A stretch of DNA of 64,000 bases from Elymus sibiricus (lineage: Eukaryota > Streptophyta > Magnoliopsida > Poales > Poaceae): contig CM077665.1 of the NCBI GenBank assembly GCA_039707655.1, forward strand, positions 142,229,148-142,293,147. The letters run 5' to 3'. A program made the translations under genes and the position numbers. Below, piece after piece: positions 1 to 11,093 of the stretch. Below the pieces are notes generated by a model. The model made no database searches. It was not told the DNA's origin and saw only the letters and a program-made list of their open reading frames with translations. Position 1 is the first letter of the stretch. Each line of letters starts with the position of its first letter.

Positions 1-7
1 ACCGCAC

Positions 8-1184
8 GTGAAATACCATGTGTGCATGAACGATTGCATCATTTATCGGGATGAGCACGCGGAGTCTACCATATGTCTGGTGTGCGGCGTCACTCGATAC
101 AAGAAGAGGAAGAAAGCTCCTCGAAAAGTGGTGTGGTACTTTCCGATCACTCCTCGTCTGCAGCGGTATTTCGCGGACCCTAAGCTAGTAGAGCTCCTGC
201 GTTGGCACGCGGATAGGAAGGAGAAGAAGCGAGAAGATGACGGAAATGATCCGGAGATAAATAAAAAAGACAAGATGTTGAGTCACCCTAAGGATGCGAG
301 CCAGTGGCAAGCGTTGAACTTCGAACACCCAGAATTTGGGGACGATCCAAGGAACATCATGCTGGGCGCGAGCACCGATGGAGTCAATCCGTTTGGCAGC
401 CAGAGAAGCACACATAGCACCTGGCCTGTGTTTGTGTGGATGTACAACCTTCCCCCCTGGATGTGCATGAAGAGGAAGTACATTCACATGAGTATGCTAA
501 TTGAAGGGCCGAAACAACCAGGGAACGACATCAATCTGTATCTGGGGCTGCTGAAAGAGGAGCTAGACACGCTGTGGAAAACGCCAGCCAATACGTGGGA
601 CGCCGCAGCGAAAGAATATTTCCCTATGAGAGCCGCACTGCTCACGATGGTGCACGACTATCTCGGTTACGGATATGTCGCGGGGCAGGTGGTCCACGGA
701 TTTTGTGCATGCGTCAGGTGCATGGATGACACAACGTATCGCCAGCTAGATAGAGATCCCGGGTCTTCGAAAACCATGTTCATGGGACATCGAAGGTGGC
801 TTCACGACGATGACGCATGGAGAAAATGCAAGGATCTGTTCGATGGTGAAATAGAACCCCGAAGACCCCCACGTACGAGGTGCAGCGAGGAAATAGACGA
901 GCTGTTGAAAAATTGGAAAGAGTGCCCACCACCGGGAAAGAAGCGAAAGGCGCCAGAGCCGCTGCTGAAGGTATGGAAAACGAGGTCTGTTTTCTGGGAC
1001 TTGCCGTACTGGAAGATCCTCCGTGTGCCTCACAGCCTTGATGTCATGCATATCACGAAGAACGTGTGCGAGAGTCTGCTTGGTACCCTGCTCAACATGC
1101 CAGAGAGGACCAAAGATGGGCCAAAAGCAAGGGCAGACTTGCAATCAATGGGCATCAGGGAGGAGCTTCACGCAAAACGCCCTA

Positions 1185-1218
<34 letters not shown>

Positions 1219-2811
1219 GGCGAAGGACACGGAAAGTCGTCGCAAAGGCAAAAAGGCCAAGAAGATCGAATATGACTGCCCTCCGGCCACGTGCTTCACT
1301 CTAAGTCAGAAGGAGATCAAGCAGTTTTTCACCAGCCTCGTAGGAGTAAAACTTCCTTACGGTTACGCGGGGAAGATAAGCAGATACCTAGACTCAGTGA
1401 AGCAGATGTTCAGCAGGATGAAGTCTCACGACTGTCACGTGCTGATGACGCAGATACTTCCAGTTGCAATCCGTGGGATCATGGACGCGCACGTCCGTGA
1501 AACGCTATTTGGCCTATGCAAATTTTTCGACGTCATCTCTTGGAAGTCGGTTGGCATGAGGCAACTCAGAAGGCTACAGGAAGAGATCGTGGTGATACTA
1601 TGCGAGCTTGAGATGTACTTCCCGCCCGCATTCTTCGACGTTATGGTGCATCTGCTGGTCCATATCGTGGAGGATATCATCCAACTCGGGTCGATGTTCC
1701 TGCACAGCATGATGCCGTTCGAAAGGATGAATGGTGTCATCAAAGGATACGTTCGCAACAGGGCACGTCCAGATGGAAGCATAGCCAAGGGCTTTCTGAC
1801 CGAAGAGTGCATCTCCTTCTGCACGAATTATCTAGGCATCGAGAACCCCGTTGGTCTGCCCGTCAACAGGCACCTCGGCAGGCTCGCTGGATGGGGTCAC
1901 CGCGAGGGTCGCCGCGAAATGCATGTCGACTTCAAGGGTCAACTCGCCGACTTTGAAAGAGCAAACCTAGTCGCGCTACAACACATAGACGTGGTCGATC
2001 CTTGGGTGGTAGAGCACAAAACCTTTATTGAGAAGACGTACAATGACCGAGGCCAACAGAGGACGGACGGAGATATAATCAAAGAGCACAACTCATGTTT
2101 CACGCGTTGGTTCAAGGACAAGCTTCTGTCGTACCCTTTACATGAGGGTTCTTCCGCGGAAGAAAAACTCATATTCGCCTTGTCACAGGGCGCCGAGCAC
2201 AACCTGATGACCTATCAGGCATACGATATCAATGGCTACACATTCTACACCGAGGAAAAGGATATGAAGAGCGATTATCAGAACTCCGGGGTAACGATGG
2301 AATCCTACACCGGTAACGACAAGGACAGATACTACGGAAGGATCGAGGAGATCTGGGAGCTGAGCTACGCTGGAGAGAAGGTCCGATGTTCCGTGTCAGA
2401 TGGGCCAAGAGCGTCCTAAAAGAAGACCGGTATTTCACCACCATGGTTATTCCCGAAGCCAAATCCAAGACCGCGGGCGCAAACATCACCGCGAAAAATC
2501 AGCCATGGGTACTGGCTTGCCAAGTGGACCAATGCTTCTTCATTACCGACCCGTCAAAGCCCAGTCGTGTTGTCGTGAGGAGAGGCAAAAGGAACATCAT
2601 CGGAATGGATGGAGTTGCCAATGAGCAAGACTTCGACAAGTACGGCGACCCGAAGATGGAAGATGACGACGACGATGAAGTACCATACACCACAAGAAGA
2701 AGCAGGACCACCCTACCTAAAGGACGTCCGTTCAAGAGAAGAATTCAAGGGGTTCCGGGGCTAAATTATTCAACCGCGAGAAAGAAGGGCAAGAAGATTG
2801 TGAAAAGATAG
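8..2811 (+). pseudogene. TNP2-type CACTA transposase, 5'-truncated by the window and frameshifted
   Basis: This is the catalytic transposase of CACTA elements, which cuts at the element ends in the nucleus. The first 803 codons (8-2419) hold the TNP2 family region. The motif ASTDGVNPFG at about residues 121-130 carries a likely catalytic Asp, and a conserved block PHSLDVMHITKNV follows near residue 345. A DUF4218-like region lies around residues 510-625 and a DUF4216-like region starts near residue 755. The DUF4216-like region continues in another reading frame at 2386-2811, so a one-base frameshift lies near 2380-2390. A run of about ten Asp at residues 394-404 comes from a (GAT)n tract near 1185-1218. 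The N-terminal transposon-associated part lies before base 1. Family is firm; function is lost unless the frameshift is a sequencing error. Confidence 0.9.
1185..1218 (+). repeat. (GAT)n microsatellite inside the transposase ORF
   Basis: About eleven GAT units encode a poly-aspartate tract in the transposase. Slippage here changes protein length without shifting frame. Confidence 0.85.
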
Positions 2812-3033
2812 CTAAGATCGAATCACGACGTGTCGGCCGCGTGTGTGTGTCAGTGGCAAGCTCAATCTTTGATAACTGTTAATTATTTCATGTCACTTGA
2901 TTTCAACCATGTCATCTAATTCTAAATCTTTGCACAATGGTTTTATCACTCCATTTGCATTTTCCTTTTCTTTTGTCTCAAATCTTAATCTTAAATTATT
3001 ACATGCAACTAAAAATTCAAAAAAAAAGTTAGT
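2812..3033. other. Spacer between the two CACTA genes
   Basis: AT-rich 3' flank of the transposase gene. No further open frame or repeat was recognised. Confidence 0.5.
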
Positions 3034-3190
3034 AATGGCGCACCAGGAGAAGGTGCGCCATTGCTATCACAGTGTTTATGGCGCACCCCTAAAAGGTGCG
3101 CCATTGATATACCAATTTTTATGGCGCACCCCTAAAAGGTGCGCCATTGCTATCCTTTTTTATGGCGCACCCCTCCGAGGTGCGCCATTG
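3034..3190. repeat. Internal cluster of subterminal-type inverted repeats
   Basis: Four short palindromic units occur, each ATGGCGCACC, a short loop, then GGTGCGCCAT. The same motif fills the 3' subterminal region at 9862-10143. Such repeats normally lie at CACTA ends, where the regulatory protein binds. Here they sit mid-element, just upstream of the C-rich leader of the second gene. Confidence 0.85.
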
Positions 3191-3568
3191 CTAACCCTCC
3201 CCCCACTACACAGCTTCCCCTCTCCCCTGCCTCGTCTCCCACCCCGATCCCTTTCCTCCCCTCGTCCTCCCACATCGTGCCGCCATCCACCTTGTCGCCT
3301 CCCAGCTCGCCGCCGGACTCCACCCCCTCCCTCCCCTCTCCTGCCCATCGAACACTGTCGCCGCCCGACCCCGCTCCGTCGCCGGTCGCCGCTCGACCCC
3401 GCCCGGACGCCCCCTCCCGGCTGCGCCGCCAGACGACGCAGCATCACCGCCGCACGCCGCCCGACCCCGCCCCGCCTCGCCGCAGGACGGCGGCCACCTC
3501 GCCGCTCGACCTCGCTCCGTCGCCGCCCCGACCCCGCCCGTCCCCCGGACGGCCCCTCCTGGCCGCCG
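3191..3568 (+). promoter_or_regulatory. C-rich leader and probable 5' exon of the second CACTA gene
   Basis: This very C-rich, G-poor stretch looks like a plant 5' untranslated leader. It ends at a good splice donor (GTGAGC at 3569). Long open frames on both strands here are composition artefacts. No clear TATA box was seen. Confidence 0.45.
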
Positions 3569-5524
3569 GTGAGCTCTCTGTCTCCTCTCTTTCCCTCTCT
3601 GTATCCTCTGCCGTATGTGAATGGATGGATGGATTGCTGGATAATTTTTTTGCTAGTGTGGATGGATGCATATGAACTGGTATTTGCCTCAAATCTTATA
3701 GTTAGCTGGCAGATTGATATGAAGATGCATATGAACTGTTGCCTCAAATCTGCATACTGTATTTGCCTCAAAGCTAGCTGGTATATACTACTGGAGTAGA
3801 ATTCTAATTTACAGATAGCTAGGTGCGTGTAAATATTTAGAGCTGAAACAATAATACTGTTATGTTCAGAAGTGAGATTAACTGAGACAGTTTTTGTCCA
3901 AGAGTCAATAACTGTCTTTTGTGACAGTAGAAATGGCTCTCTTGTATATAAACAAATGATCTCATCATAAACATCTTTTGTCTAAGCTAGTAGAGTACAA
4001 TGCTTAGAAATTTTTGTAATTTTTGCATGTACAATGCTGTAAAATAATTGAAATGTAATGAAGCAAGTCTATGTAGACATTTGGTGTGTGAATATATTGA
4101 CTGGATGGTGTGATTGCAATGTGAGATGAGAAATACTGACTGGCTGAGATGAGAAGATGAAAGCATTGTATCAAGTGTTAGAATTTTGAGATGACTCCTT
4201 ACTGTACTTTTTAATATTACTCCTTGCTGTGCATTCAGGCTCATAATTCAGAGGGGTTAGAATTTAGAGAAAGTCGTAAACCAATTAAGCAGATGGAGTT
4301 GAGTTGAGCTTAGGCGATGGAGTATACCTTACGGTAATTAACTGTATTTCTGTATGTGTGGAGTACTGATACAGTGTGGAGTGGTGATGTTAATTTAGCC
4401 ATCAACTAATCACAAGTTTCTGCACTAACTTGACTTTTTTCCTGAAAGTCTTGTACTCCTGAAACTGGAAACCTGTAGTACAGTACAGAGAGGAGCACAT
4501 AACTAGTGTAGTAAAGTACTCCTATGGGATGAAACCATAACAGTTCAGTGATTGTAGACACTATGTGCTATCTAAATTTAAGTTACAGATCACAAATACT
4601 CCAGGGAGTATCATGGAGTAGTACAGTATTGAGAACAACTCCATAAATGAATTTTGACAGTTTTTAACTGCATTTATAGGACTACAGCATCCTATATCTG
4701 CTAGTCATTAACAGTTAACTGAATTTCTTGTTCTGGTGGTCTGACAAGTGTGTTGTTCATTTCTCTTGGTATCTTGGCTGCTCCAGTGGCACGAAGCGGA
4801 CAAGAGGCTGCTGTGCTTGCTAGAGAAGGAGCAGAAACATCGGTCCGAAAGAAAGCACTCCGCCAGTAATTCCACCAAGGTAAAAACACCAACCAACCAT
4901 AAAAGCTCAAGTCTGTATATGAAGACATGAGTTGGCACTCTCGTCTGTCACACACGTGGGTGCTTGTTCATGTGCTCCCGTGAACCAATACTGTTGTTCT
5001 GGTTGTTGTGGTGATGACAGCTCGCTGGGTTCTTCACCCCTGCTCCTACGGCTGTGTAGTGCATATCCACTGGATTGGGCTCCCTTGCTGGGTTGTATCC
5101 TTTTGGTTTGGGGTTTATGTGTAGGTACATTGAGTTGCCAATGTTTTGCCGGAACGTTGATTAATTTCCGTCCGGCAAATTTCTGGCACTCCGGCATGAC
5201 CTTTTTTAGCAAAGGTCATGCCGAATTTTTCCTAGAATTTATGTCAATGAAATTACCCCTGTCATGCTCTATTAATAGTTTTAGGACACTATTCTTTCTT
5301 GTCCTGACACTTATTTTGAGTGTACTTCAGATATCTTGGAATGTTGTTCCGAGGATAGATACAAATTAAAGTAAAACAAGAGGTTCTTTTTTTGTGAAGT
5401 CAAATTAAAATAAGAATGTTTTTTTAGAAAGAAAATACCCGAGCATTATCAGTTCCCAACAAAGCAGGAGCAATGTGCTTAAGATCACCATGGCACTAAT
5501 TATTAGCCATTTTTTCCTATTTAG
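3569..5524 (+). other. 5' intron(s) of the second CACTA gene with a possible small exon at 4787-4879
   Basis: This AT-rich stretch runs between the donor at 3569 and an acceptor (TATTTAG) ending at 5524. A 93-base candidate exon at 4787-4879 has an AG acceptor (CTCCAG) and a GTAAAA donor. Nothing else coding was recognised. Confidence 0.45.
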
Positions 5525-5531
5525 AGCGAAC

Positions 5532-8500
5532 ATGGCCAACAACGATGAGGCCGGCGGTTCGGGCAAGCCATTCTGGGAGCTGTCCCAGGAGATGGAGGAA
5601 GAACCTCACCGCTATGAGGACGCCGCGGAAGACACCGATCCTGACTACACAACCCCTAGTGGTGTCGGGGATGACACCACTGATGGTGCCGCCGAGGATG
5701 CCACCACTGATGATGGCAGCGAACGCACAGATGGCAGCCAACCGAAGAGGCAACGGAAGGACCGGAGCCCGAACGTGCTCGGCACCGTCAAGGAGGAATT
5801 TACTGAAGTGTCCTCCAGTGGGCATCCAACGGCGCCCAAAGAATTAGTCGATGGGTACGCGGGACAACTCGGGTGCATTCTCCGGAGCACCGTCTCGATC
5901 AACACCGAGAACCTAAGGCATCGTGACCGAGGGAATTTGCGCAACCTCCTCTTCACGAAGCTGCACGAACCATACAAGTTCCCTGGTGACTTCGCAAACA
6001 CACGCCTCTCAGGGAATAAAGTGAACAGTGCCGCCCTCACGAAGATGAGCACAACCCTGGCTACTTGGAGAGCCGCGGTGAAGAGAATGATTCTAAGAGG
6101 TGATAGTTATGAGAAGATCAAGGAGAAAAATCCTTCGATCAGCGAAGCTGACTACCTGGAGTTCAAGATCAAGTGCGAGAGCAACGCATCCACGGAATCA
6201 AGTCAGTGGGGGAAAGATATGCGGGACTTGAACTTAGGGGTCCACAAACTCAGTCCCGGCGGTTACAGAGTGGCGGAACCTAAATGGGACAAGGAGGACG
6301 CGGAGCGTGCCGCGCAAGGCCTACCGCCCCTCTTCGATAAATACCATGAAAAGCAGACCAGGAACTATGTCAGGGCCCGGTACAAGGTGGACCCGGTAAC
6401 AAAGGAGCTTACCACGGATCCGAAGGTGAAGGATCTTGAGCGTGTTCTGGTAAGGAATACACCCCCGCGTAATTAGCTCCATATGGTTGCATTCTAATTA
6501 ATGAAACCAAATTTCTAAATGGTTCACGTTCCTTCCGCAGGAAACTGAAAGCAGTAGCGCGGGGTCTCAGAGCTCCCCGTCTGCCCCTTGGGACACCACT
6601 TTAAATAGGGCATTGAACGTAATGAAACACAAGGATAAGTTCGGTAAGCCGTCGTCAGCTGGTCGTGTGGCCGGCGAAGGCTTGTCCACGAAATGGTCGG
6701 AATACTATAAGGCTGGGCGAAAGGAGAGAAAGACCAGCTCGGAAAGCCAGGAGCGCGAGGTTAAAGAACTCAAGGCACAAGTGGCGCGGATTCCGGAGAT
6801 AGTCCAAGAGCAAGTGCGAGACCAACTGGGAGCGACGATCACCGCCATTATGCCTACCTTGCTTGAGGGGCTGCGGGGGTGGATTGCGGGCGGCCAACAG
6901 GGGCCGCCCCCGATTCCCAGCTTCACGGGCAGCAACTCGCACAACGCGCCGGCATTGGTGTCTCCGGCGGAGGCGGCATTGGTGTCTCCGGCGACGGCAC
7001 CGGTATTGGAGCTTAATGCACCCGGGTGTGGGAACAATACGCCGGCCGGCACCTCGGCAGCAAGTGGCCCCTCCGTCACTTGCACGCCCGCCGTTGGCGG
7101 TGCCTCGACATTAGCTGAGCTCGACGCCATCACGGTAACTAAGCCTCGGCCGATGACTTCGTCTCCTTGCCTTTGACTGGGCATCCCTGACGCCCTACAT
7201 GTTTTCGCAGGGCGCCGCCAACGTTCCATGCACTCTCCTGCACTTCGTGGACAGCGAGTTGATCGATGTCGCCAAGGCCAAAATCGTTGAACCGGACAAC
7301 CGCGTGTTCCACGGTAATCCGATGCCACCCACCGTGTATAGGGTTCAACTGGTTCGGGTGCTGCGGGGCTGCGACGACTTGTTACCTCCGTATCGACCCC
7401 CTGGGGCCGACGAAGATGATGTGATGACCCTCAGCGCCTGCTTAAACTGGTCCATGCTTTGGCCGAAGAGCCAGATTCGTTTGGGGGCGGGGGACACCAC
7501 CCCACAGACAACACCGCCAGTCGTGCCGGCGCCAAGCCATGGCAAGACCGCCGCAACGCTACCGCCGTCAGCTGATCCGGACATGCATATGGCACAGGAT
7601 CCGGACGACGACGACGGTACATTCTCCAACGTCGATAAGTACATCAACGAACATGGGTACGGTGACGAATTCTTGGGGCCTCCTTCTCAAGAACCCAACC
7701 CTGCAAAAGACGATCGCGATCTAGCTGGTACCGCGGAGAAACCCAATTGCAACAGGCGTCGTCTGTTCAGTTCTCAGGAGACGCCTCCAGATGCCGCCTT
7801 CACCGAGACTCAAAAAGCTGAGGTGCGAAATATTATCAGCCCCAACACACTCAAGAAGGTGGTCTCTGAGCAGAACTCGATCCCATTACAGCAGAAGAAG
7901 CAGAAGGAACGGAAAAGAAAAAATAACAAGGGTGCGAGCCAGCCGGCACCGAGTAGGATCCGTGCTCAGGACGGGCCACCAATACCTAAGGATATCTCGA
8001 GGAGGGTGCATGTGGCGGGTAGGCCGATGCTACCGACTAATCTGCTCAATGCTGCAACCGGTGCTATGCGGAGTCTGCATGACGGTGTTCTTTCTATGGA
8101 GAAGCGGCGTCTCTCCGAGAATGATGTGGCACACCCGGTTTTCGTGGCCAAGGTGCCAGAGGGCAAGGGTTTTGTCGATAGCCCCATCGGGCGTATGATC
8201 GTCCTGCAGTTTGATGACATCTTCGCTATGTTTAACCTTTATCCGCTGCACAACACCTTCATTCGGCTATTTTCGCTCAGTATGGAGATGCGGATCATTA
8301 GAGACAAGACCCCGGACATCGTGATAGTCGACCCCTTCTACATGCGTGCCAAGATCTTGGGCAGCGCTGGGGACCGGCAAATCGCGAGTTCATACCTCGA
8401 AGGCGTCATTCTGGCGAACCCAGATAAGGATAACTTCCTCGTGCCTTACTTTTCCGAGTAAGTCATCCCCTCACCGCCCCGTAACATATGATTTCTTAGA

Positions 8501-9120
8501 TTTCGATCGTTCTTTTTTTTCTAACATTCCGTGTTTTGTGCAGTGACACACATTGCACACTCATCCTCTTAAGCCTGAAATATTCCATGGCCACGTATTT
8601 CGACTCGGACCGTCAGTCGAAGAAAAACTACACAGATATGAAGAAAGTTCTTGATGATGCTCTCCCCGGCTACGCCAAATCTGGAGGCACCTTCAGGAGG
8701 CCAATTTGTAGGTATGGCAAGCACGTGTTCACCCACGTAACGACGTTCCCCTACGTCAAGCAGCCGCCTGGCAGTCAGAAGGATGCCTACTACGCCCTCC
8801 ATCACATGCGAGCAATCGTACGGAACCATCATCAGCATATGCTACCAAATGATCTCAAAGAATGGGCCGCACGCTTGTCGGCAATCCAGGACGAGGACAT
8901 CAGACAAGAATTCTTTCGCATCCAGTCGGAGTTAGCGGACATCATCTATCAAGATGTCCTTCATACCTCGAGCCAGTTCTACCTCAACTATCAACCGTCC
9001 AACAGTGAAATAGAAACAACGCTACAAATGCAGGCTGACAACGACTGCACATTCATGACCATCACGAAAGACGGCGGCTTCATCCATGCTCCGGTCCCTG
9101 AGTCGAGTCGAAAGTATTGA
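5532..9120 (+). CDS. Second CACTA gene (TNPA-like regulator with Ptta/En/Spm, Tnp1-like and Ulp1-like regions), four exons
   Basis: Proposed coding exons are 5532-6449, 6541-7134, 7211-8457 and 8544-9120. Each junction has GT and AG and the frame stays open across all four, giving about 1111 residues. Exon 1 and the start of exon 2 resemble the plant transposase Ptta/En/Spm family. Exon 2 has a charged helix near EVKELKAQVARIPEIV. Exon 3 opens with a Tnp1/En/Spm-like block (NRVFHGNPMPPTVYRV, then GCDDLLPPY). Exons 3-4 resemble the Ulp1/C48 cysteine protease fold: a His in DTHCTLILLS, an Asp in TYFDSD, and KQPPG where the Cys-Gly would follow. The expected Cys appears to be replaced (SQKDAYYAL). 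By analogy with TNPA it may bind the subterminal repeats and assist transposition. ATG 5532 follows the splice acceptor directly. No nonsense codon was found, unlike the neighbouring transposase. Confidence 0.75.
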
Positions 9121-9362
9121 TGCTATGTAGTTCTGAAATATCGATTAGCTCATGTTGTAATTAAACTTTAATGAACTTGTATGTCTCTTTAGTTTGGACA
9201 GTCGTTCAACTTATATGTAATCGATGCTATTTATTAGTAGGACCATGAACCGTGCTATTAATGTGTTGCTTTTCTCTTCCGATCCTTTTGTTGCATACTT
9301 ATATATTGCTTATATATTATCTGTGAATTGCTACTAACGTTTTGTTTGTCTAGTGCATAGAG

Positions 9363-9614
9363 ATGCCGTCGTATGTCGTGTACAAGGGTGAGGTTCCCGG
9401 AGTCTACGACGACTGGGAGGAGTGTCGGAAACAGGTTCACCGTTTCAGCGGTAACAGTTACAAAGGGTACAACACTAGGGCGGAGGCGGAAGCTAGATAC
9501 GCGCGCTATCTAGCCGGAGAGAGGAGGGAGCGGAGGAGGAACCAGATGAAGACCAGTTTCATCGCGATGATGCTCATCGTGACCGCAACTCTCTTCTATG
9601 TGATGGTAGTTTAG
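9363..9614 (+). CDS. Small protein: RNase H1 N-terminal (hybrid-binding)-like domain plus C-terminal membrane segment
   Basis: This 83-residue ORF starts YVVYKGEVPGVYDDWEEC, followed by KQVHRFSG and YKGYNTRAEAEA. That matches the RNase H1 N-terminal / caulimovirus viroplasmin-type domain (RNA/DNA-hybrid or dsRNA binding), including the conserved Trp in DDWEEC. An Arg-rich linker (residues 52-61) leads to a hydrophobic tail (FIAMMLIVTATLFYVMVV) that reads as one membrane anchor. No catalytic RNase H domain follows. A CTAG acceptor-like site lies just upstream (9356), so it could be the last exon of a longer transcript or a separate gene. It lies between the second gene and the 3' subterminal repeats. 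Domain resemblance is good by eye; the role is unknown. Confidence 0.65.
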   Translation: MPSYVVYKGEVPGVYDDWEECRKQVHRFSGNSYKGYNTRAEAEARYARYLAGERRERRRNQMKTSFIAMMLIVTATLFYVMVV

Positions 9615-9861
9615 ATGATATCGACTTTGTAATGTGACGACAAACTCGCTACTCAGTCTCGAGACCTAAACTTGTTTAATATTTGAACTTTGTTCGCTAT
9701 TTCGAATTCGGAAACTAATGTGATGAATTGTATTATGTCCTGTTTATACTTGACTAATTGTGGTGTTGTATTGTACTGTATATTCTGTGCTGTATAATTA
9801 ATATATTCTGTGCTGTGCAAATATCAGAAAAGCAAAAAATAAAAAAAATCCTATAATTCAT
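9615..9861. other. AT-rich 3' flank of the small ORF
   Basis: Contains repeated short AT-rich words such as TATTCTGTGCTGTA. No gene was seen; this is probably 3' untranslated and spacer sequence. Confidence 0.4.
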
Positions 9862-10143
9862 AGTAGTGGCGCACCTGCCAGCACATTAGTGGCGCACCTT
9901 GCAAAATATCAGTGGCGCACCTATAGAGACATCAGTGGCACACCTGTTGGCTACCAGGGCCCCCTGATCTGCATTAGTAGTGGCGCACCAGTAGCCATAG
10001 TAATGGCGCACTACAAGGTGCGCCACTGTTATATTGAATACTAATGGCGCACCAGGGGTGCGCCATTAGTATTTGTTATTAGTGGCGTGGTAATAGTGGC
10101 GCACCTATGGTGCGCCATTAATACCCAAATGTGGTGCGCCACT
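9862..10143. repeat. 3' subterminal repeats of the CACTA element
   Basis: Many direct and inverted copies of AGTGGCGCACC / GGTGCGCCA occur, some paired as hairpins. They directly precede the terminal inverted repeat, the usual place for regulator-binding sites in En/Spm elements. Confidence 0.9.
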
Positions 10144-10150
10144 AATGTGC

Positions 10151-10165
10151 TTTTTTCTAGTAGTG
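10151..10165 (-). repeat. 3' terminal inverted repeat (CACTA end)
   Basis: Reads CACTACTAGAAAAAA on the minus strand. It marks the element boundary. GTG at 10166-10168 would be the 3-base target duplication, which cannot be confirmed without the left end. Confidence 0.85.
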
Positions 10166-10944
10166 GTGCTACGAGATGTAGAAGAACGGTAGGATTGGAT
10201 GGGCACCAACAGTGGCTCAGAGGAACCCTTTGCAAGACCATGTTTTGATCATCCGGTTCTCAAACACCCTGTAGTGCGAGGACTTCAACGGAGGCGATCA
10301 AATCTTGTGGGGAACGTGTGCAAAACTCTGCAGAGTACCAAACCTAATCAATTAGCCGTGTCCACAGTCATGGACAACTTGAGCCAAAGGAACTGAAACT
10401 ATCAGGAACTCTCAACACAAATAATGTAAATGACGTGGGTGTTATTTGTTAACTTGGGTATGAGAATTGGTTGGTGGAACCATCTCATTAAACAACCAAC
10501 AATGTAGTAATAATTTTTGCTTTTGCCCCCTCTCTTGTTGTAGGAAAAATTTGCTTTACGCAAAACTCAAACTTACAGCCCCACCTGCCATATATGCATA
10601 TAGTATAGATAATATTTTCACCCCATATCTGTTGTGACTTGCTGGCATATTCAATATGCTGACCTACACGGCTGCAACATCTTATGTTGCATATATATTT
10701 TTTCTACGACGAGTAAGAGTATGATTCAGGGTTACGGTCTGCACTCAACCTGCCGTTGGTGTTTATTGGGACTCCACTCCCGTTGACTGTTTCCGCTGAG
10801 ATTTTGAGGTATATATCAGTTTTACGTTATTTACATGTGATTGCACTTTGATATATACATTGATGTACTGTGTGTGCCAGAAGACTTAGCCAGAGATGGC
10901 ACAGAACACACAGAGGCTTGACCGTTTCAGGTTGGGTCGCTACA
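10166..10944 (+). repeat. R1 5' LTR, 3' portion
   Basis: Ends in GCTACA four bases before a primer-binding site. Its 5' part would lie on the far side of the CACTA element, outside the window. Small ORFs inside it show no family resemblance. Confidence 0.6.
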
Positions 10945-10948
10945 GAAA

Positions 10949-10960
10949 TGGTATCAGAGC
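10949..10960 (+). promoter_or_regulatory. R1 primer-binding site (initiator tRNA-Met type)
   Basis: TGGTATCAGAGC complements the 3' end of plant initiator tRNA-Met, the usual minus-strand primer of plant LTR elements. It lies four bases after the LTR end, the same spacing as in the LARD at 47135-47150. Confidence 0.85.
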
Positions 10961-11093
10961 ACATGTTGACTGTAGGACGTGACCCTAGGAAATGGCCTAG
11001 AAATAGGAAGACCTTGATAGGAACAACTTTTGTTTTCACTACTCTCGTAACTTCTAAACTCTTTTACTGAACCTTCCTTATTTCAAACTATAG

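Larger units (their letters stand above)
1..10165 (+). mobile_element. CACTA (En/Spm) DNA transposon, 5' end outside the window
   Basis: The 3' terminal inverted repeat is seen at 10151-10165: read on the minus strand it begins CACTACTAGAAAAAA, the hallmark CACTA end. Inside are a TNP2-type transposase gene (8-2811), a spliced second gene (5532-9120), a small third ORF (9363-9614) and GC-rich subterminal repeats built on GGCGCACC/GGTGCGCC. All genes run on the plus strand. The left end lies before base 1, so total length and target-site duplication cannot be checked. The element appears to have inserted into the 5' LTR of the retroelement that continues at 10166. It could move only with transposase supplied in trans, because its own transposase is frameshifted. 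Confidence 0.9.

Noticed and set aside
3160..3771. 203-residue minus-strand ORF rich in Arg/Gly
   Set aside because: It is the complement of a C-rich leader; composition keeps all frames open and no domain is visible.
10041..10241. Small minus-strand ORF over the CACTA end
   Set aside because: Created by the subterminal repeats and spans the element boundary.
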